Assembly: GCF_019925205.1 (NCBI RefSeq)
Contig: NC_083563.1
Coordinates: 3,596,001 to 3,660,000, forward strand
Direction: 5' to 3'
DNA length: 64,000 bases
From: Metopolophium dirhodum
Taxonomy: Eukaryota > Arthropoda > Insecta > Hemiptera > Aphididae
The notes under the pieces were generated by a model. The model was not told the origin of the DNA. It saw only the letters and a list, made by a program, of their open reading frames with translations, and did not search any database. The stretch's first letter is position 1; every line of letters starts with the position of its first letter. The translations under genes were made by a program, and so were the position numbers. Of the stretch, positions 39,884 through 52,912 are shown one piece after another.

Positions 39884-41800
39884 AGGTAATATTATAATGA
39901 TTTAGCTCATACTTATATTTACTTTAATAATATTTCAATATATCTTGTTTTATTAAGTACCTGTCTAGGTATATAAAAAAAAAGTAATATTTTATTACGT
40001 GGCAAATATTATTTAAATGCATAAGATATATTATACCATCGTAACTATCTTAAAATATAATCGTCTATTTAGTATTAAGAATACTATAACAATATTGCAC
40101 TGAATTATTTATTATTATAATTATTCGGCCAATAATTTTTATGAATCGTTAATATTTATTATATATAATGACGTGAAAATACGATATGATACTTAGCATT
40201 TTAATGATGAATTTACGTACAATTTCATAACATTCCGATAGTTTCAAACTTGAAAAATAAACGATAAATATGTTACTATATACCTAATAATATGTATGTT
40301 AAACATTTTAATACCTTCCGAAATTTAATTGAAAATACAGTTTTGATAATGGTGCTAATTATATAAGTTACCTAGGCCACCTAGCTATGAATAAAATAAC
40401 AATTTAATATATTATTAAATGCATTTTTAAACATTATGTCTTATTTGGGGTTTTTAAAAGGTTATTTTATGTACCTACCTACAGTGAGCACAATTGCTTG
40501 TAATTTAGCCTCCGATAAAGTATCTCCAAACCACATATTATTATATTGTTACAACTGCTCACACCAACAACCATGTGACAAAATTAAATTCACACTGCAG
40601 TAAATTAATGCAGCGTATAAACTTAAACTATATATTATGTACATATAAAATGATTATAATATGAACAATAGACGTTATATAATTAAATTAATCGTTTAAT
40701 ATTATCATTTTTATTGAAAAAAATTAATTACCTATACCTGGTAGTCAAATATAGTATATTTTCGATCAATTGATAAAATGTTTCTCACAACTTTTTTCTA
40801 GTATTTCAATAATATTATTATTTGTTAATATTTTATAGGTAGTTAAATATCGGGTGAGAAAAAATTATTCTGTATCATGAACACAAATTATAAACACACT
40901 TTGTAGAGATATTATAATATTACGTTGTTTTCAAGATCTTAATGGAAATTAGTCACGTAGCCAAGTATTGTAATTATTTTATTTTTTATTTATATCGCTT
41001 ATAAACATCTTCAAAACTTCTATTCTGATATTTTAAACATTTTTAACATAGTTATGTTTTTGGGCTAGATAGTAGATACACAGTTTATTGTTTCCTGGCC
41101 GATTTTAAGTAAAATATTATTTATTACTTTTAAGGATTTCGTTGTCATAATATAATTAGGTACTTATTAACAAAAACATATTTATGATTCATAGAATTTC
41201 CTTGTAGAAGAAAAATATCGAGTAGCGTTCAACTTTTTTGTTTTTATAGTTTCTGATGGAGGTAGGTACACTATCATATAAATCCAGAGTAATGTTTGCA
41301 AATTATAATCTGTTAAAAGTTTGAATGAAAAGAATACACAAAACAAACGAAACAATCAAGAAAGTAAAATAATAATTCTTCTGTACTATAACACGGAACA
41401 CTGTTTTTACACTGTATTCAAAAATAAATATTTACGAGTTGATTATTATCAAAGGAATAAAATCAGGAATATAGTACGTTACTTACAGTAAATAAAGTAG
41501 CAATCTGCAGGGTTTTTTCTCCGAGATCAAACACAAATATCGTATCACGGCTATATAGGTACGATATAATAATATTATGTATATATGTACATTAAACGCG
41601 AAAAGAAATCGATAGTGCTACGTTAAATGGTACCTACAATATTTCTGGTGACGAAACGTCGGTGGCATCTTACAAGCATCCGATGGGATACATTATATTT
41701 TAATTTTTTTTTTTTGGTATACGACGTTGTAAACCGTTATAATAACAAAACCGTTACATACCAGCTAGCGTTCAAATGGCTTCAAGTTGTTAGAAAACCG
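39884..41800. other. AT-rich noncoding stretch
   Basis: No exon or transposon end is recognised. The 65-codon plus frame at 41627-41824 spans a T-rich run and has no motif. Confidence 0.5.
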
Positions 41801-41803
41801 TAC

Positions 41804-41970
41804 CTCCAGCGTACAGATCTATAATAGAGTTATATTGCAGCATAGGCGTTTGTGCGCCCTCTAAGCATATATCTTCATGGCCGAACACACGTGATTGAGG
41901 TGAAGCGTCCGGTGAAAAATTTTGATCCACCCACATTTAGTATGATTACTACTGTCGGCGTCGGGGCCAT
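41804..41970 (-). CDS. Weak candidate coding exon, minus strand (two competing frames)
   Basis: Two overlapping minus frames look unusually protein-like. One starts at an ATG at 41970 and stops at 41875. It contains VVIILNVGGSKFFTGRFTS, which fits the start of the tetramerisation (T1/BTB) fold of Kv channels and KCTD3/SHKBP1-like proteins (pattern LNVGG, then F, T, R, T at the usual spacing). It stops before the rest of the fold. The other starts at an ATG at 41936 and runs 44 codons plus one base to GGAG|GTACGG at 41804, with segments SRVFGHEDICLEG and MLQYNSIIDLYAG. It has mixed codon use but no known motif. Both cannot be right, and the segment may equally be a relic or a leader. The GC-rich DNA just to the right (41960-42010) would be the leader. 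Confidence 0.2.
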
Positions 41971-42203
41971 GGCACGCCGGACAGGGGCCGCAGATGGCGA
42001 CCGTCAGTAATTATAATGGAACAAGCCCACACACGCTCACAATATATAATATATTATATATATAAAATCCTTGACGGCTACCATGATGGACACTTTGGTC
42101 GGACTAAAAGGCTGTGACACGGTGGCTAACGGGTTGAGGGATTTCCGTGAACGCGTGTGGCAGTAGAAAAATTCGTAATATATCTGTATTTCGGAGCGCA
42201 TGG

Positions 42204-42206
<3 letters not shown>

Positions 42207-42241
<35 letters not shown>
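42207..42241. repeat. (TG)17 microsatellite
   Basis: An uninterrupted TG alternation of 35 nt. Confidence 0.97.
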
Positions 42242-42244
<3 letters not shown>

Positions 42245-42339
42245 GTTTGTATATTTTTTTGTGGTGATGAATAACGTGCTGGTTTTCAAAAGCATCCGCG
42301 CACCCTATAGTTTTACCGTCATCTCGCCGCCACTTTTCA

Positions 42340-42355
42340 CCCCCCCCCCCCCCCC
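42340..42355. repeat. Poly-C run, 16 nt
   Basis: An uninterrupted C run on the + strand. The opposite strand is a G run able to form quadruplex-type structures. Confidence 0.95.
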
Positions 42356-42690
42356 GTATTTTCCCAATGTGAACGTGACCACATGACCGAGTGCATCAAT
42401 CATAGTTTTCGCGCACGTTCATATCCACCTTCCCCTCTATTACAAATTTGTCGTCTACCCCTCTCACCACGATTTCCCCTTCGATAAACATACACACACA
42501 CACACACATACATACATTATATATTTATATCATAAACAACCGCAATGGAATCGTACTCGAGAATATACTGATGGATAACCTAACCTCACGACCCATTTGG
42601 AGACGGTGAAATCCTCGGTCAACATCATCATAATTCGTTATTGTTTTAAAACTACAGTTCTTTTTCCGCTCCACCAGCACAATCGTTACA

Positions 42691-44500
42691 ATAATGGTTT
42701 TTATTTTTGAAATTCCGCTGAAAATGGGTTACTTACATTATACCCGGCTAAAGATGGTCGAATTACTTTTTATAAAAAAAATGCATAATACATTACCAAA
42801 TGTTATAATTTATTTATTTATTTCAAAAACAATCATAACAAAATATATATCAACTATCAACATATCGCAGTTACCAGATGTCATAATGTATAATAAAATC
42901 AGTGAAAACACAACTAGTAGTAACTAATTACTATATTTTATTTAAATAATTATACAATTCATGATCTAAAACCAAAATTTGATAGCTTAGTTTTTAGAAA
43001 TATTTATTTCTTAATCAATTAAAAATATTTTTTTCTACTTATTTCACAAGATATACTATTTATCTTTGAAACAGTTAATTAAAAATCATTTGTTATGATA
43101 TATTTATAGTATAAATTGGTTGATAATTAAGTATTTGCAATATGCACCTAGGCAAGTGAAAAAAAAACAGCAAAGAAATAGACGAAACACTCAAAATTAT
43201 AGTTAAAATAATAAATAATAATTTTTATTGAAATTGTAGTTTGTTAAGGTTTCAAAATTGTAAAATTTCAAAACTGTTTGTAGCAAGTACATATATTATT
43301 GTAAAAAAAAATTTTAAATTTACTTTTAATGAAAAATGAAAAATTAGATACTACAATAACATTGTACTACAGTTTTAAAACGATTTGTCATCCATACTTG
43401 TACTATGTTTTTTCAGTTTATTCTTATTAATAGAGAAATTTTGTTTGTCGTAATAATGTTGTAATGAAGTATTGACGTCCCAAATATGTTGGTAAATTTG
43501 TAATCTAATAGCATAATGTATTATTGTGTATACGTTGAATATGAAATTTTTTTATAGTTCAGAATTAGGATATAATTCAGGTTTATTGTTCAAATAAATT
43601 ACAGTGAATATTTTTAGATGATAAATTTATTATTCAATATTGATTTGTGTTTTTTTTTTTGACGGATTATTCGTTATGATTTTAAAAATGACAAAATTTA
43701 TAGACGTATATTAAATACTGGGAAAACAGTGAATTTAATTATGAATTGAGACTATGTAAAGACGAAAAAATAAATGAAAAGTGTCCTACTCCTTTGATCA
43801 TACATTTTTTTTAGTTATTTTAATTTTTATCCGTCAGATAATTCACATGGAATGATTCGTCGCTAAAAATTATAATTAATATTATCATTACTCATATCAA
43901 TAATATTAAACTATTCATTTGTCTTAAATTAATGTAACCATTATAATGACTAATGCAAAAGAGTAATGGCAATATTCGTTGCAATTTAACAGATACAGTG
44001 GAACATTTGTCAAAAACAACAAAGTTCAACAATCACTGCACCATTGTCCATTAGGAATAGTGGACTTCAGTCTACCGCTAAGGATTTTCAATTACTTTAA
44101 TAAGTCTAAAAAGTCATTTTGATGTATGATTTTCGTTCATTTATTTTTACTCGTGCATCTGGTTATTAAAAATTTAATATTCCACCAACACTGTATTGAC
44201 AGACCACACAAAAAGAATAAACTCGCGTTGGTGGAACGATGAAAAACGAAATGAAACAACGATTTATATGTATATTCTATATACATATATTTTAGAGGAA
44301 TAGAACCGAAGAGGATCAAACAATAGAGTTCACTGGGGTTCTTCTTCTCTCATTTTTTTTTTTTTGTTTGAACACCTCTAATTACCATAAACACCCCACC
44401 ACGAAAATTTATCAAAAGTACAATTTCACAAAATATAGTATACATAATATATTACGAACGAGTATTATGTTCTCAAATTCTATATTTTATACGATTATTA
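42691..44500. other. AT-rich noncoding stretch
   Basis: Very AT-rich, with no convincing exon. Frames at 42694-42927 (+) and 44137-44319 (-) have no motif or splice support. Confidence 0.5.
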
Positions 44501-45460
44501 TTATATTTACCATGTAGTTTTATTGTTGACATGACAAGTATATAGGACCCCTCGTCTCGGGCTGATAGTTCCGTGTACGATGATAACAATAACACATGCA
44601 GGCGTTATAGTCGCACACGCACAAACGTACACAAACAGATATATAAAATAATAATAATAATACAAATGCAGATACTAATGACAAACAATAAAAATGAAAA
44701 TAGGAGAAGAACGGCTGGAGGAGAAGATGAAAAAAAAAGAGGAAAAAATGACCCGACTCGTCTTTTATGTGGGCGAATATGTGGTGTGGCGCGCACAATA
44801 ACGTATTGTTTACCATCGTCCTCTGACAGATACATTATTCAACGTTTCCCGGTTACTGCTGTGGCCGCTGCCGCCTCCCCAAAAGCTTCCTTTTACAACT
44901 CTTTTATATCACTTTATGTACATACAGACCAACCCCACCCCGCCAGCATACCGACCCTCTTGATCCCAGCTCTTCATCCTATTCGGTGCCTATAATATAT
45001 ACACATATATATATATATACATACACGTTCTAAGCAGCTAGTTAAAATACTCTCTCCGCGCCCCGCCCATCAGACGTGTCACTATACATACATATTATAC
45101 CCATATATATATATGCATTATACGCACGCTACGTTGTGAGCACCCACTAACGATATTCCACTGTTTTAGTCCAGTAAAGTTTCTTTTGTATTTTCGCGTT
45201 ATTCTTATTGTTTAGCGGCAGAGGTGTCTTTTCGCGGTTATGGTCCGACGCCCCACAACGCCATATAATACAGCTGTTTCTCTATTTTTGGTTTTCATCG
45301 CAATACATGTATACAAATACAGCTATAATATTTCTATATTCAGCTGTGTTGTCTGATATCTATTGTAGTTTATTGTTCCGTATAAATACGTTATATCGGT
45401 ATTGTCCCATTTAGTTCTCGGCGTGCGGTCAGTCACGAATTTAATCATATTAAATAACAT
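44501..45460. other. GC-richer block with simple repeats
   Basis: Contains AAT/ATA-type runs, purine-rich GAGAAGA tracts, a CCGCTGCCGCC patch near 44865 and TA runs near 45005-45022 and 45104-45114. The 140-codon plus frame (44573-44995) and the minus frames are low-complexity translations. Nothing is assignable. Confidence 0.35.
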
Positions 45461-47460
45461 ATACACACATATTATTTCGACAGAAGAAATGATTATGACA
45501 CCCCACTAAAGTACCTATGTACATTGTATATGTTATGTAGTTGAGTTATTGATTGAAATTGAAGCGCACTCGGAAATGTGTAACTCGGTTATTTCGTCAC
45601 TGCAGTAAAAACGTCGACAGAAAATTAAAAACAAAACGCCAAGAGCAGGACCGAACTGTTCGAGTATCTTGAAATTACATATTAGAATATAGTATTACAA
45701 ATTTGAGTAATATTATACTATATAGAGCGTAGTTTGCGCTGAGAGAGTTTAATTTAAATCTCGCAGACAGAAAAATACACAAGGTGTTTACTAGTATACA
45801 CACTATCGTATAGGTATATATTATTAATTATACCCAAAACAAATATATTAGCAGTATAATATACAGTACACATAGTACAATTATATAGTCATATAGACAT
45901 ATAGTAATGTATAAATCCTAAAACACATCCAAATTTTGGGTATGGAAGGTGAAAAACTAAATTTTATAACAACGGTACCTACCTAATCTTGATTTTTCTA
46001 AAACGGTACGTCGAAATACATAATTTACAAAGTGAATATTTCATACACGAACCCCTTTGTGATTCGTTATGGTAATTACGATGCAGACCTGGTTGCAGCA
46101 TAAACCTAATATACACGACACATAAAATATGTGATTAAAAATTCTTAATGTTTATTAATATAAATATATATTACTCGGGTATGATGGAGTATACATTAAT
46201 AATTATAAAAGTGTGGTAAACTCAGTTTTAATATCAGACATGTTTAAATATGCATTAACAATAAATATGTACAAAATAGTATTTTTATAATTTTATTTTG
46301 TTACTTTCCGGTTATTAGTGCAGAGAAACATCATTATCAACATAACATTTATTTATACGTTATATCTACAGTTGATTATGACGTTGATTATGCTAGATAA
46401 TCTATATTATTGAGATTAAAATGTTTTCTGCAATTTTTACAAGGTATATGTTATACCTATATAATATACCCACAACCTACTAAAAGCTTAAAACGCCATG
46501 GTCATTAACTAATGACTTTATTGAATTTAGATTGAATATATATTGATGTATATTTTTTTTAACGAAATAAATTGTCAGTAGTAAATAATACAAAGTATGC
46601 TAAAATTGAATAATATTTTAAAAATATTATTATATTATACTGTATAACAGTTCGCAATATACAGTGAACACAAATATGAACTGAAACAATATTATTTTCA
46701 ATTATCCAATATAGTAAGTAGGTAGTAGTGATTAATTTGTGATTTCATTAATTATAGTCTAAGACTAAGAATATACCATTATGGTTAAGATATACACCCT
46801 ATAAAATATTGCATTTCTTATCATACACATAGTTTGGTATCGGCGATTGTGCTTCTTCTCTTTTTATTTGTATGAAATGAAGTTTTATTTGGGAAAAACC
46901 AGTACTCACCTCGTCTTTTAGTTTTTAATTCTATACGCTAAAAACATACTAACATATGTGGAGTTATTGGTAGGTACTACAAAACAAGGGCTTGCGTACT
47001 AATAAAGAAATAACTAAAAAATTAATTTAATTGAGTAGGTTATATCGTATTTGATATTATACAGAAAAATATATCAAGCATGCTCACCTCCTATTTTTCT
47101 TCATTCAGTTATTTAAAATCACATAAATGGAATTTTTAAATATACTAAAATACCATATTTTCAAGCTATTGTGATTTGTCGTACTGTTTAAGCAATGTTC
47201 TGTGGTGATACAAACTTGCGTTTGAAAACATTCCTTCGTACTGTAAATTATTTAGTAGATAATTTATCTGAAAACGTTGATGTATTAAAATCAAAATTCG
47301 AACGAAACGTACAAAAATATTGATATAGTCTTGTCTGAGACAGTGACCATCGAATCGCCTGCAGCAGGGGTCGACGGTAATACGGAAAACCTCTACAACA
47401 ATAGACGCACATGGGTAGGTACGCGTATCATATAGCGTCGATAATACAATAATAGACGAA
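45461..47460. other. Mostly AT-rich noncoding stretch
   Basis: No clear exon. Two donor-like GTGAGT/GTGAGC sites on the minus strand (near 46915 and 47097) have no convincing coding frame before them. The 100-codon minus frame at 47166-47468 shows no domain. Confidence 0.4.
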
Positions 47461-47465
47461 GGTAA

Positions 47466-48195
47466 CAATTATTATCATTGAAAAATCGGACGCTGCAGCG
47501 CGGTCACGCCGACGACTTTTTAATCAGACGAAAGCAAAACAAAACAAAAAAGTCGACGGGGGAGGGAAAAGGGTATCGAACCCGCGAGCTGAGTACATTG
47601 TCGGCGTATAACGATGTCCGCGAATCGCCCGGTCAGGTATGGCGGGAAAGCGCGTGCTATATTATATATTATTATGTGTACATAGGCGGGCCCACAGCAC
47701 GACTCCATTACCGCCGCCGCCGCGGCAGTGGTAAGTCTTAGAACAGTATAATATACACTAGCGGTACTACTCTAAGGGCAGACTATGTAGCGAGTATAAG
47801 GCACCTCTATATCGGTAGAAGTATAGTATAGTTGTATTACAGCGGAGGCGGAGGCGGCGGCGGCGGCGGTGGCATTGTGTATGCGAGAGCGCAAGAGTCT
47901 GGGCTTAATGATAATTGCGTTTGTTCGGTAATAGTTTTCGCCGCATACGTTGCGAATGAGCGGAAAAACCTGACGGCTGGTGGTAGGGGATGAAGCTATT
48001 TATATAATATGTATAAAAGAAGTTTGTCCGTACAACGGTAAGAGCGGAAAATCTTTTAGGTGCGGCGGACGGACGGGGCATCGTCGCCGTCGACCAGCGC
48101 GTATTATATTATATAACCAGCGAGTTCGACAACTTTCTAGTGCGGCACATTTCCGCCGGCGACGTTGCACGGTAGGGGTGATTTTTTTTTTTTAA
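47466..48195. promoter_or_regulatory. CpG-rich block with CCG/CGG repeats, candidate promoter/leader
   Basis: Strong local CpG enrichment. A CCG run (about 47710-47724) is followed by CAGTG|GTAAGT, a perfect donor core at 47731-47736, so 47466-47730 could be an untranslated + strand leader exon. A (GGC)n tract with GGAGGCGGAGGC lies at 47842-47873. The plus frame at 47478-47741 is open to the donor but has no recognisable motif. Confidence 0.35.
47842..47873. repeat. (GGC)n trinucleotide tract
   Basis: GGAGGC units pass into uninterrupted GGC units. This GC-rich simple repeat is typical of leader or promoter regions. Confidence 0.9.
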
Positions 48196-50215
48196 CACGA
48201 GACGCGGTGTTTCCAAAAAAAAAAAAAAACATGTTTTCATTTAATTTAAAGTGAAATTATATAACAGTATTAACACACTACGTCTGGGCAAAAAAAAATA
48301 TCTACTCGTTCATAATTTTTTTCTTCGTTTTACTGTTGTTTTTTTTTTAGGTTTCTTTACTATTTCAAAATTACCAACAATATTCATGATTTCGAATTTT
48401 GGAAAGGATATTTTTCTAAAAAAAAAAATACAAAAACTAAAATTGCAGTTTTATTTAATATTTTTTTAAAGTAGGTTTACAGACGATAATGATATTTATT
48501 GTTTACAACCGTGGAAATTATATCAACATTTGTATTTAATAGGTATTTTATCCTGAAACATATTTTACCTAATTATTTTTTTTAGTTATTCAGTAAATAC
48601 GTTTGCGTAATTTCATCTTGATTTATTTTGTAATAAATTTGAGCACCGCGTTTGCGACTTAATTTACAATACTGCTATAATTTAAACGTTTTACACTTTT
48701 AACGTCTAATCTTATATTAGACCACTTTGGTTATGATGATCAAAAAATAAATTAGCTTGCTGTTAATTGTTTACAGAAACACAGTTACAACACTTATTAT
48801 ACACATATTATGTATAAATTATTAATTGTGAATTGTTTAGAAGAATCAACTGTGACACAACCACGCAGGTCTATAGGTACTAAGGCCGTATATGTTATCT
48901 CACAGAATTTGCGATGGCATTTCCGTGATTTCAATACTTCAACCATCCGTTTTTATTGTGTGTACGCCATTTAATTCGATTAGCGAGTGTGCAGGCGTGC
49001 AGCTCACTTCATAACTGCCTATTTTCCAGGTATTTTTACAAATCCAATTTTGAATTTCGACTAAATCAGTTCGTTTTAAGTGGATACCAGACTTAACTGA
49101 CTTTTAACTGAACGTTTTGCTATTTTATTATAGATGAATATTATAATGTAGACCGCACTACTGCAGTACAGTTTTAATCAAATTTCAAATTTCAAGATTT
49201 AATATATATTTACTATTTGATTGCTTAACATTATAATATTATCATAATTCATAATAAAACATAGGTAAACACCCAATTTAAAGTCTTCAATTTTTATTTT
49301 TATTTTTTATTTATTTGTTGTATATTTGAGTAAGGGCATACAGACCCCGATTGAATGATCGTATATTATTTATTTTTAATTTTTAAATGGACATATTATA
49401 ATAACCTTAGCTTTTTCGTTTAACAAAATCTATATTGTTTATCTTTATAACAATTATGATAAGATTAAGTTTATCTGTGTCTAATGCGTGTTTTTATCAA
49501 ACTTTCGTTGTATTATTTTTCAATTAGTTTGTAATATAAATTTTAAAAATGTTTGTAATTTAGTTTTACTAAATTTTATTTTACTATTATAGTATTATTG
49601 TAATTTTAAGCAATGGGCTTCCTTTTTAATTAATTTTTTTTTACATTTTATAACTTCTTTCTAAACAAACTATTGGAAAATTATTACTTAAAATTAAAAC
49701 ACTCCAAGTCTTCATAATACCCTATTTCAACATTTAAGCACGTAGTAGCTATAATTCAATACCACTAATAATACAGCATTTTACGTAAATAAGCAATTAA
49801 AAATTAAGAACTGAGAAAGCGAAATGAGCTTGAAAATTACGCGTATAGAAAGAGAAAACAAAACGATATTTTAAGTATATTTTGTTCAATGCCAGTGATC
49901 GTAAAATATTCGATATTTGCAGGAGATAAATGTTTACGATAACGACATTAATTTTTGTTTGTATAAGTGACTAAATATGAAGACAATAATTATATTCAGT
50001 AAACAGTTATAGTAATATCGTTATTATCATCGTCGTTCTTTTCATAGTAGGTATCTCGACTTTTGCCATCCTCACAATGATATCATTGTAGTAGAAAGAG
50101 AGGCTAAAAAAACAATACACAAAAGAACGAAAAATAAAAATGTATGCTATAAAAGCATGAATAATCGTCACCATGCTGCAACGGCGCAACGCCGTAGAAA
50201 GTGAAATGCACAAAG
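48196..50215. other. AT-rich noncoding stretch
   Basis: Poly-A/T runs dominate. A good acceptor-like tract (CTGCCTATTTTCCAG) ends at 49029 and is followed by a 22-codon frame, which is not enough for a call. Confidence 0.45.
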
Positions 50216-50527
50216 TTTAAATAGATTAATGAGTGTTACACGCACACCCATTCACGCACCCACACACCCAACTCAGCTCCACTCTGGTCTTGATACCCCC
50301 AAATTAGTTTCGCCGGGCTCTCGCGGCCCCGCTTGATCCACGACCCGCGGTGGTGTAGTGGCGGTGTGTGGGCAAATCGTCGTGGGGGGGGAGGGGGTAC
50401 AATGGCCGTAAGGCCGTGGGAGTTAGCCATATTGTTTCGGATGATTTAACACCGGAGGTAAATAATAGTCGCCTCTTATTATGTGTTTAATAAAGTTTCT
50501 TTGTTTGCCGCTTTCGCGTTTTAAAGT

Positions 50528-50569
<42 letters not shown>

Positions 50570-51300
50570 TATATTTAGCCTTGCGCCTATGCGTCGGCAT
50601 TGCCACTGCTATTATTATATACATATATATTATATTATATCGGTGGCACGCGGAGATTTTGAAGCGGATTTATTCTTTGCCCACCGCCGTCCCGTTAATG
50701 GCGATCTGCTCTCGACAGTCGACTGATTACTCGTTCGTTTTGTCCAAACCTCTTGCCCTCCCCCCCCCCCCCTCCGCTCCAATCCGTTTGGATAAGCATT
50801 TCCTGTCCCGTTATTATTATTCTAATTCAACGTTAACTAGCCGTCGCGCAATACGAATATTAAGGGGAAAAAAGAAACGAATAACCCAACCCCCCCTCCC
50901 CACTCTCACACACACCTGCATAAAAAGAAGAAAAAAGCAATAAACGATCGACTTAAACGTCACAAAGGCCGTATTTTATCGGGCCCTTTACAAGAGGGAT
51001 TGCAGGTTCGCGCTTCGGTCGTTGCTTCATAAATAAAACATAATATTTCTCTGTCTTCCGGATTGTATATGAGCCACCATCGTGTTTACCGAAACAATTG
51101 TCTTCCTTTGAAATGTACCGTACCTATACACAATATTGCACTGTACTATGGCGTCAAGTGCTACTCAATTATTTATCGACACTTGTCGTCTACATTGCTA
51201 CTGCAGGTGAATGATCATAATCGACGGCATATACTATATTATAGTATGACAGACGACAGACGACAGTCGTGGTTTTCAACCGTGGGCTAAACTTTCAAAT
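50216..51300. other. GC-richer block with simple repeats
   Basis: Contains a GGGGGGGAGGGGG stretch near 50383, a CA run (50531-50558) running into TA (to about 50569), a run of 13 C (50760-50772) and CCCCCCTCCCC near 50891. Frames on both strands are open (50236-50430 minus, 50481-50726 and 50581-50943 plus) but translate these repeats. Possibly regulatory. Confidence 0.35.
50531..50569. repeat. Compound (CA)n(TA)n microsatellite
   Basis: A 28-nt CA alternation continues directly into a TA alternation. Confidence 0.95.
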
Positions 51301-51940
51301 AAGTAGATACTGCACGTGAGGGAATATAGTATACATTATTATAGTGGTGAATATATTATTAAGATAATAGCATTAAACAAAAAGTAAATTGAACCGAATC
51401 AGAGAAAAAAAATCGATTGGATATTATATAATATGCAATATGCGCTCTCAAATATATATAGGTATATAAATATAATGTCTAAGTAAGAAGCAAACAAACA
51501 TTTTTCAATAAAAATTTAATTTTACGAAAATATGCTGTAATCTTTAACAAACTAGTACCTATATATAATATTTAATGACGATACATATTAGTATATTATT
51601 ACCTATAGGTATATTTGAACCATCTGTTCATATTATGTTATTTTTGATAAACTAGTTTATTATTTTATGATACAATGTCGAGTTCAAAATGTATGAGGTG
51701 ATGGTGAATGACCATCTAACTGGTAAAAGAGTGTCGTGAAGAAGGGGTGGATTGGACCGGAAGATTGGGAAAATTTAGACGATGGCCCAGAATATTTAAA
51801 AACGACCACTCACTACACTTCCAATTATTCTTTCCTTGCCTATAGTGATCGAGAATTTACAGTAGCATAATTATTATTTATGGGTTGAATCCAATTCAAA
51901 ATATGGTAAATCTTGAAAGAAAACTATAGTTGAGCAAATT
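51301..51940. other. AT-rich noncoding stretch with a possible hAT end
   Basis: The word AGGGGTGGATTGGACCGG near 51744, followed by GACGATGGCCCAG, resembles the start of another hAT-type MITE, but no matching right end or target duplication was found. Otherwise featureless. Confidence 0.3.
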
Positions 51941-51985
51941 AAAAGATGTTAAGATAGTAAATATATCTAATAGTAGTATACGCAC

Positions 51986-52133
51986 CATCCTCGAAACCTA
52001 AAGAATTTGAGCCGCGGGCATTTCCCCACCTATCCAACGGCCCTTGGTGTCCAAAAGGTTGAGGATCATCGTACCATGACAGCCATCGACGTGACGGACG
52101 AGACCGTGTCGGGTTCCAGTGGATCGAACACAT
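51986..52133 (-). CDS. Weak candidate first exon, minus strand (partial)
   Basis: An ATG at 52133, preceded in frame by a TAA, opens a frame of 49 codons plus one base that runs to GATG|GTGCGT, a donor-like site (GT at 51985-51984). The composition is mixed (Trp, Pro, Arg, Asp, Gly) rather than AT-driven, with segments WLSWYDDPQPFGHQG and GSNSLGFEDG. There is no signal peptide or known motif. If the site is not used, the frame continues to a stop at 51939. It may be coding or simply GC-rich unique sequence. Confidence 0.25.
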
Positions 52134-52439
52134 TTATCGTTGTAAGCCCGCTGGCCACAATATTATAATAATATGTTAGAGTTGTGCAACGTGTGGATGG
52201 CGTTTCGTCACAAGGCCCAAACAGGATAATATATCGCATCGCCCGCCTATCCGACTACACACCGCGAAACGACGTGTGTCTCTTTATTTCATTCGGCGAT
52301 GTGCGCCTATATCTGTATGCGTAGTATATGTTTACGGTTCGTAAATATATTTTGTAACGCGAAAGAGCCCTACGATAAGTCGCCGTGACGGAAAATCGAT
52401 GTTTTTTTCATGCTTTGCGCCCGAATTTCAGCACAAGAG

Positions 52440-52912
52440 AAAATCCAACGTTTTCATGTACACACTGCACGAGTATGTACATATTGTATAACACACACCC
52501 ACACCCACACCCACACACATAAACACACGTCTCCTGTCGCCGCCGCCGCTCTATAATATATTATTATTATTTCTGTTCCTCCCTCATCGTCCGAAGATGG
52601 ATTTCTCTCGTACCCGTAAAACACTCTTTGACGGCGCGCGGCTACGTACTCGGCATACATTTACATACTCAAAAAACAGCGGGGCGGGCGACTATTTCCA
52701 CGACGACGACAACGGTGGCGGCGGCGGCGGTGGTGGAGGTATGGTGTCGATGTGTACGTGTGGAGGCTGTCGAGGCGAAACGTTTCTGCATGTACTGCGC
52801 TGCGCCGTTCTGCGTGCACATACAATAATAATATATAAACGTATATACACCTATACAGGTGCACGGAGACTGCAAAAGTGGAGCTGCTGCACGTCGCCGT
52901 TGCCAAGTGGCA
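52440..52912 (+). other. CpG-rich block with an open frame upstream of the tandem duplication
   Basis: Holds ACACCC hexamer repeats (about 52491-52518) and a GGC/GGT tract (52714-52740). An ATG in good context at 52597 opens a 139-codon frame to 53016. It has a Gly run, a Cys-rich piece (MCTCGGCRGE) and an end (PSEYVKSHARYDE) that recurs in the next open frame, because that DNA is duplicated. The start, the Gly run and the lack of any domain leave it unsupported as a gene. Confidence 0.25.

Larger units (their letters stand above)
41971..42690. other. GC-richer block with simple repeats
   Basis: Holds a (TG)17 run at 42207-42241, a run of 16 C at 42340-42355 and a CA run at 42492-42508, with CpG-containing unique sequence between them. 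The open frames here translate the simple repeats. It may be a promoter for a minus-strand gene ending to the left, but this is inference. Confidence 0.35.

Noticed and set aside
42104..42386. Open frames with Val/Cys or Thr/His runs
   Set aside because: They are translations of the (TG)17 microsatellite and the poly-C run.
43985..44060. CAGTGGAAC-like word suggesting a Tigger/pogo end
   Set aside because: No matching inverted end or TA target duplication was seen.
44573..44995. 140-codon plus frame with Lys/Arg/Asn-rich start
   Set aside because: Low-complexity translation of AAT and purine-rich runs, with overlapping minus frames of similar length.
47560..47600. tRNA-like word GTATCGAACCCGCGAGC
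   Set aside because: It resembles a T-arm in reverse, but no matching A box or acceptor stem could be placed.
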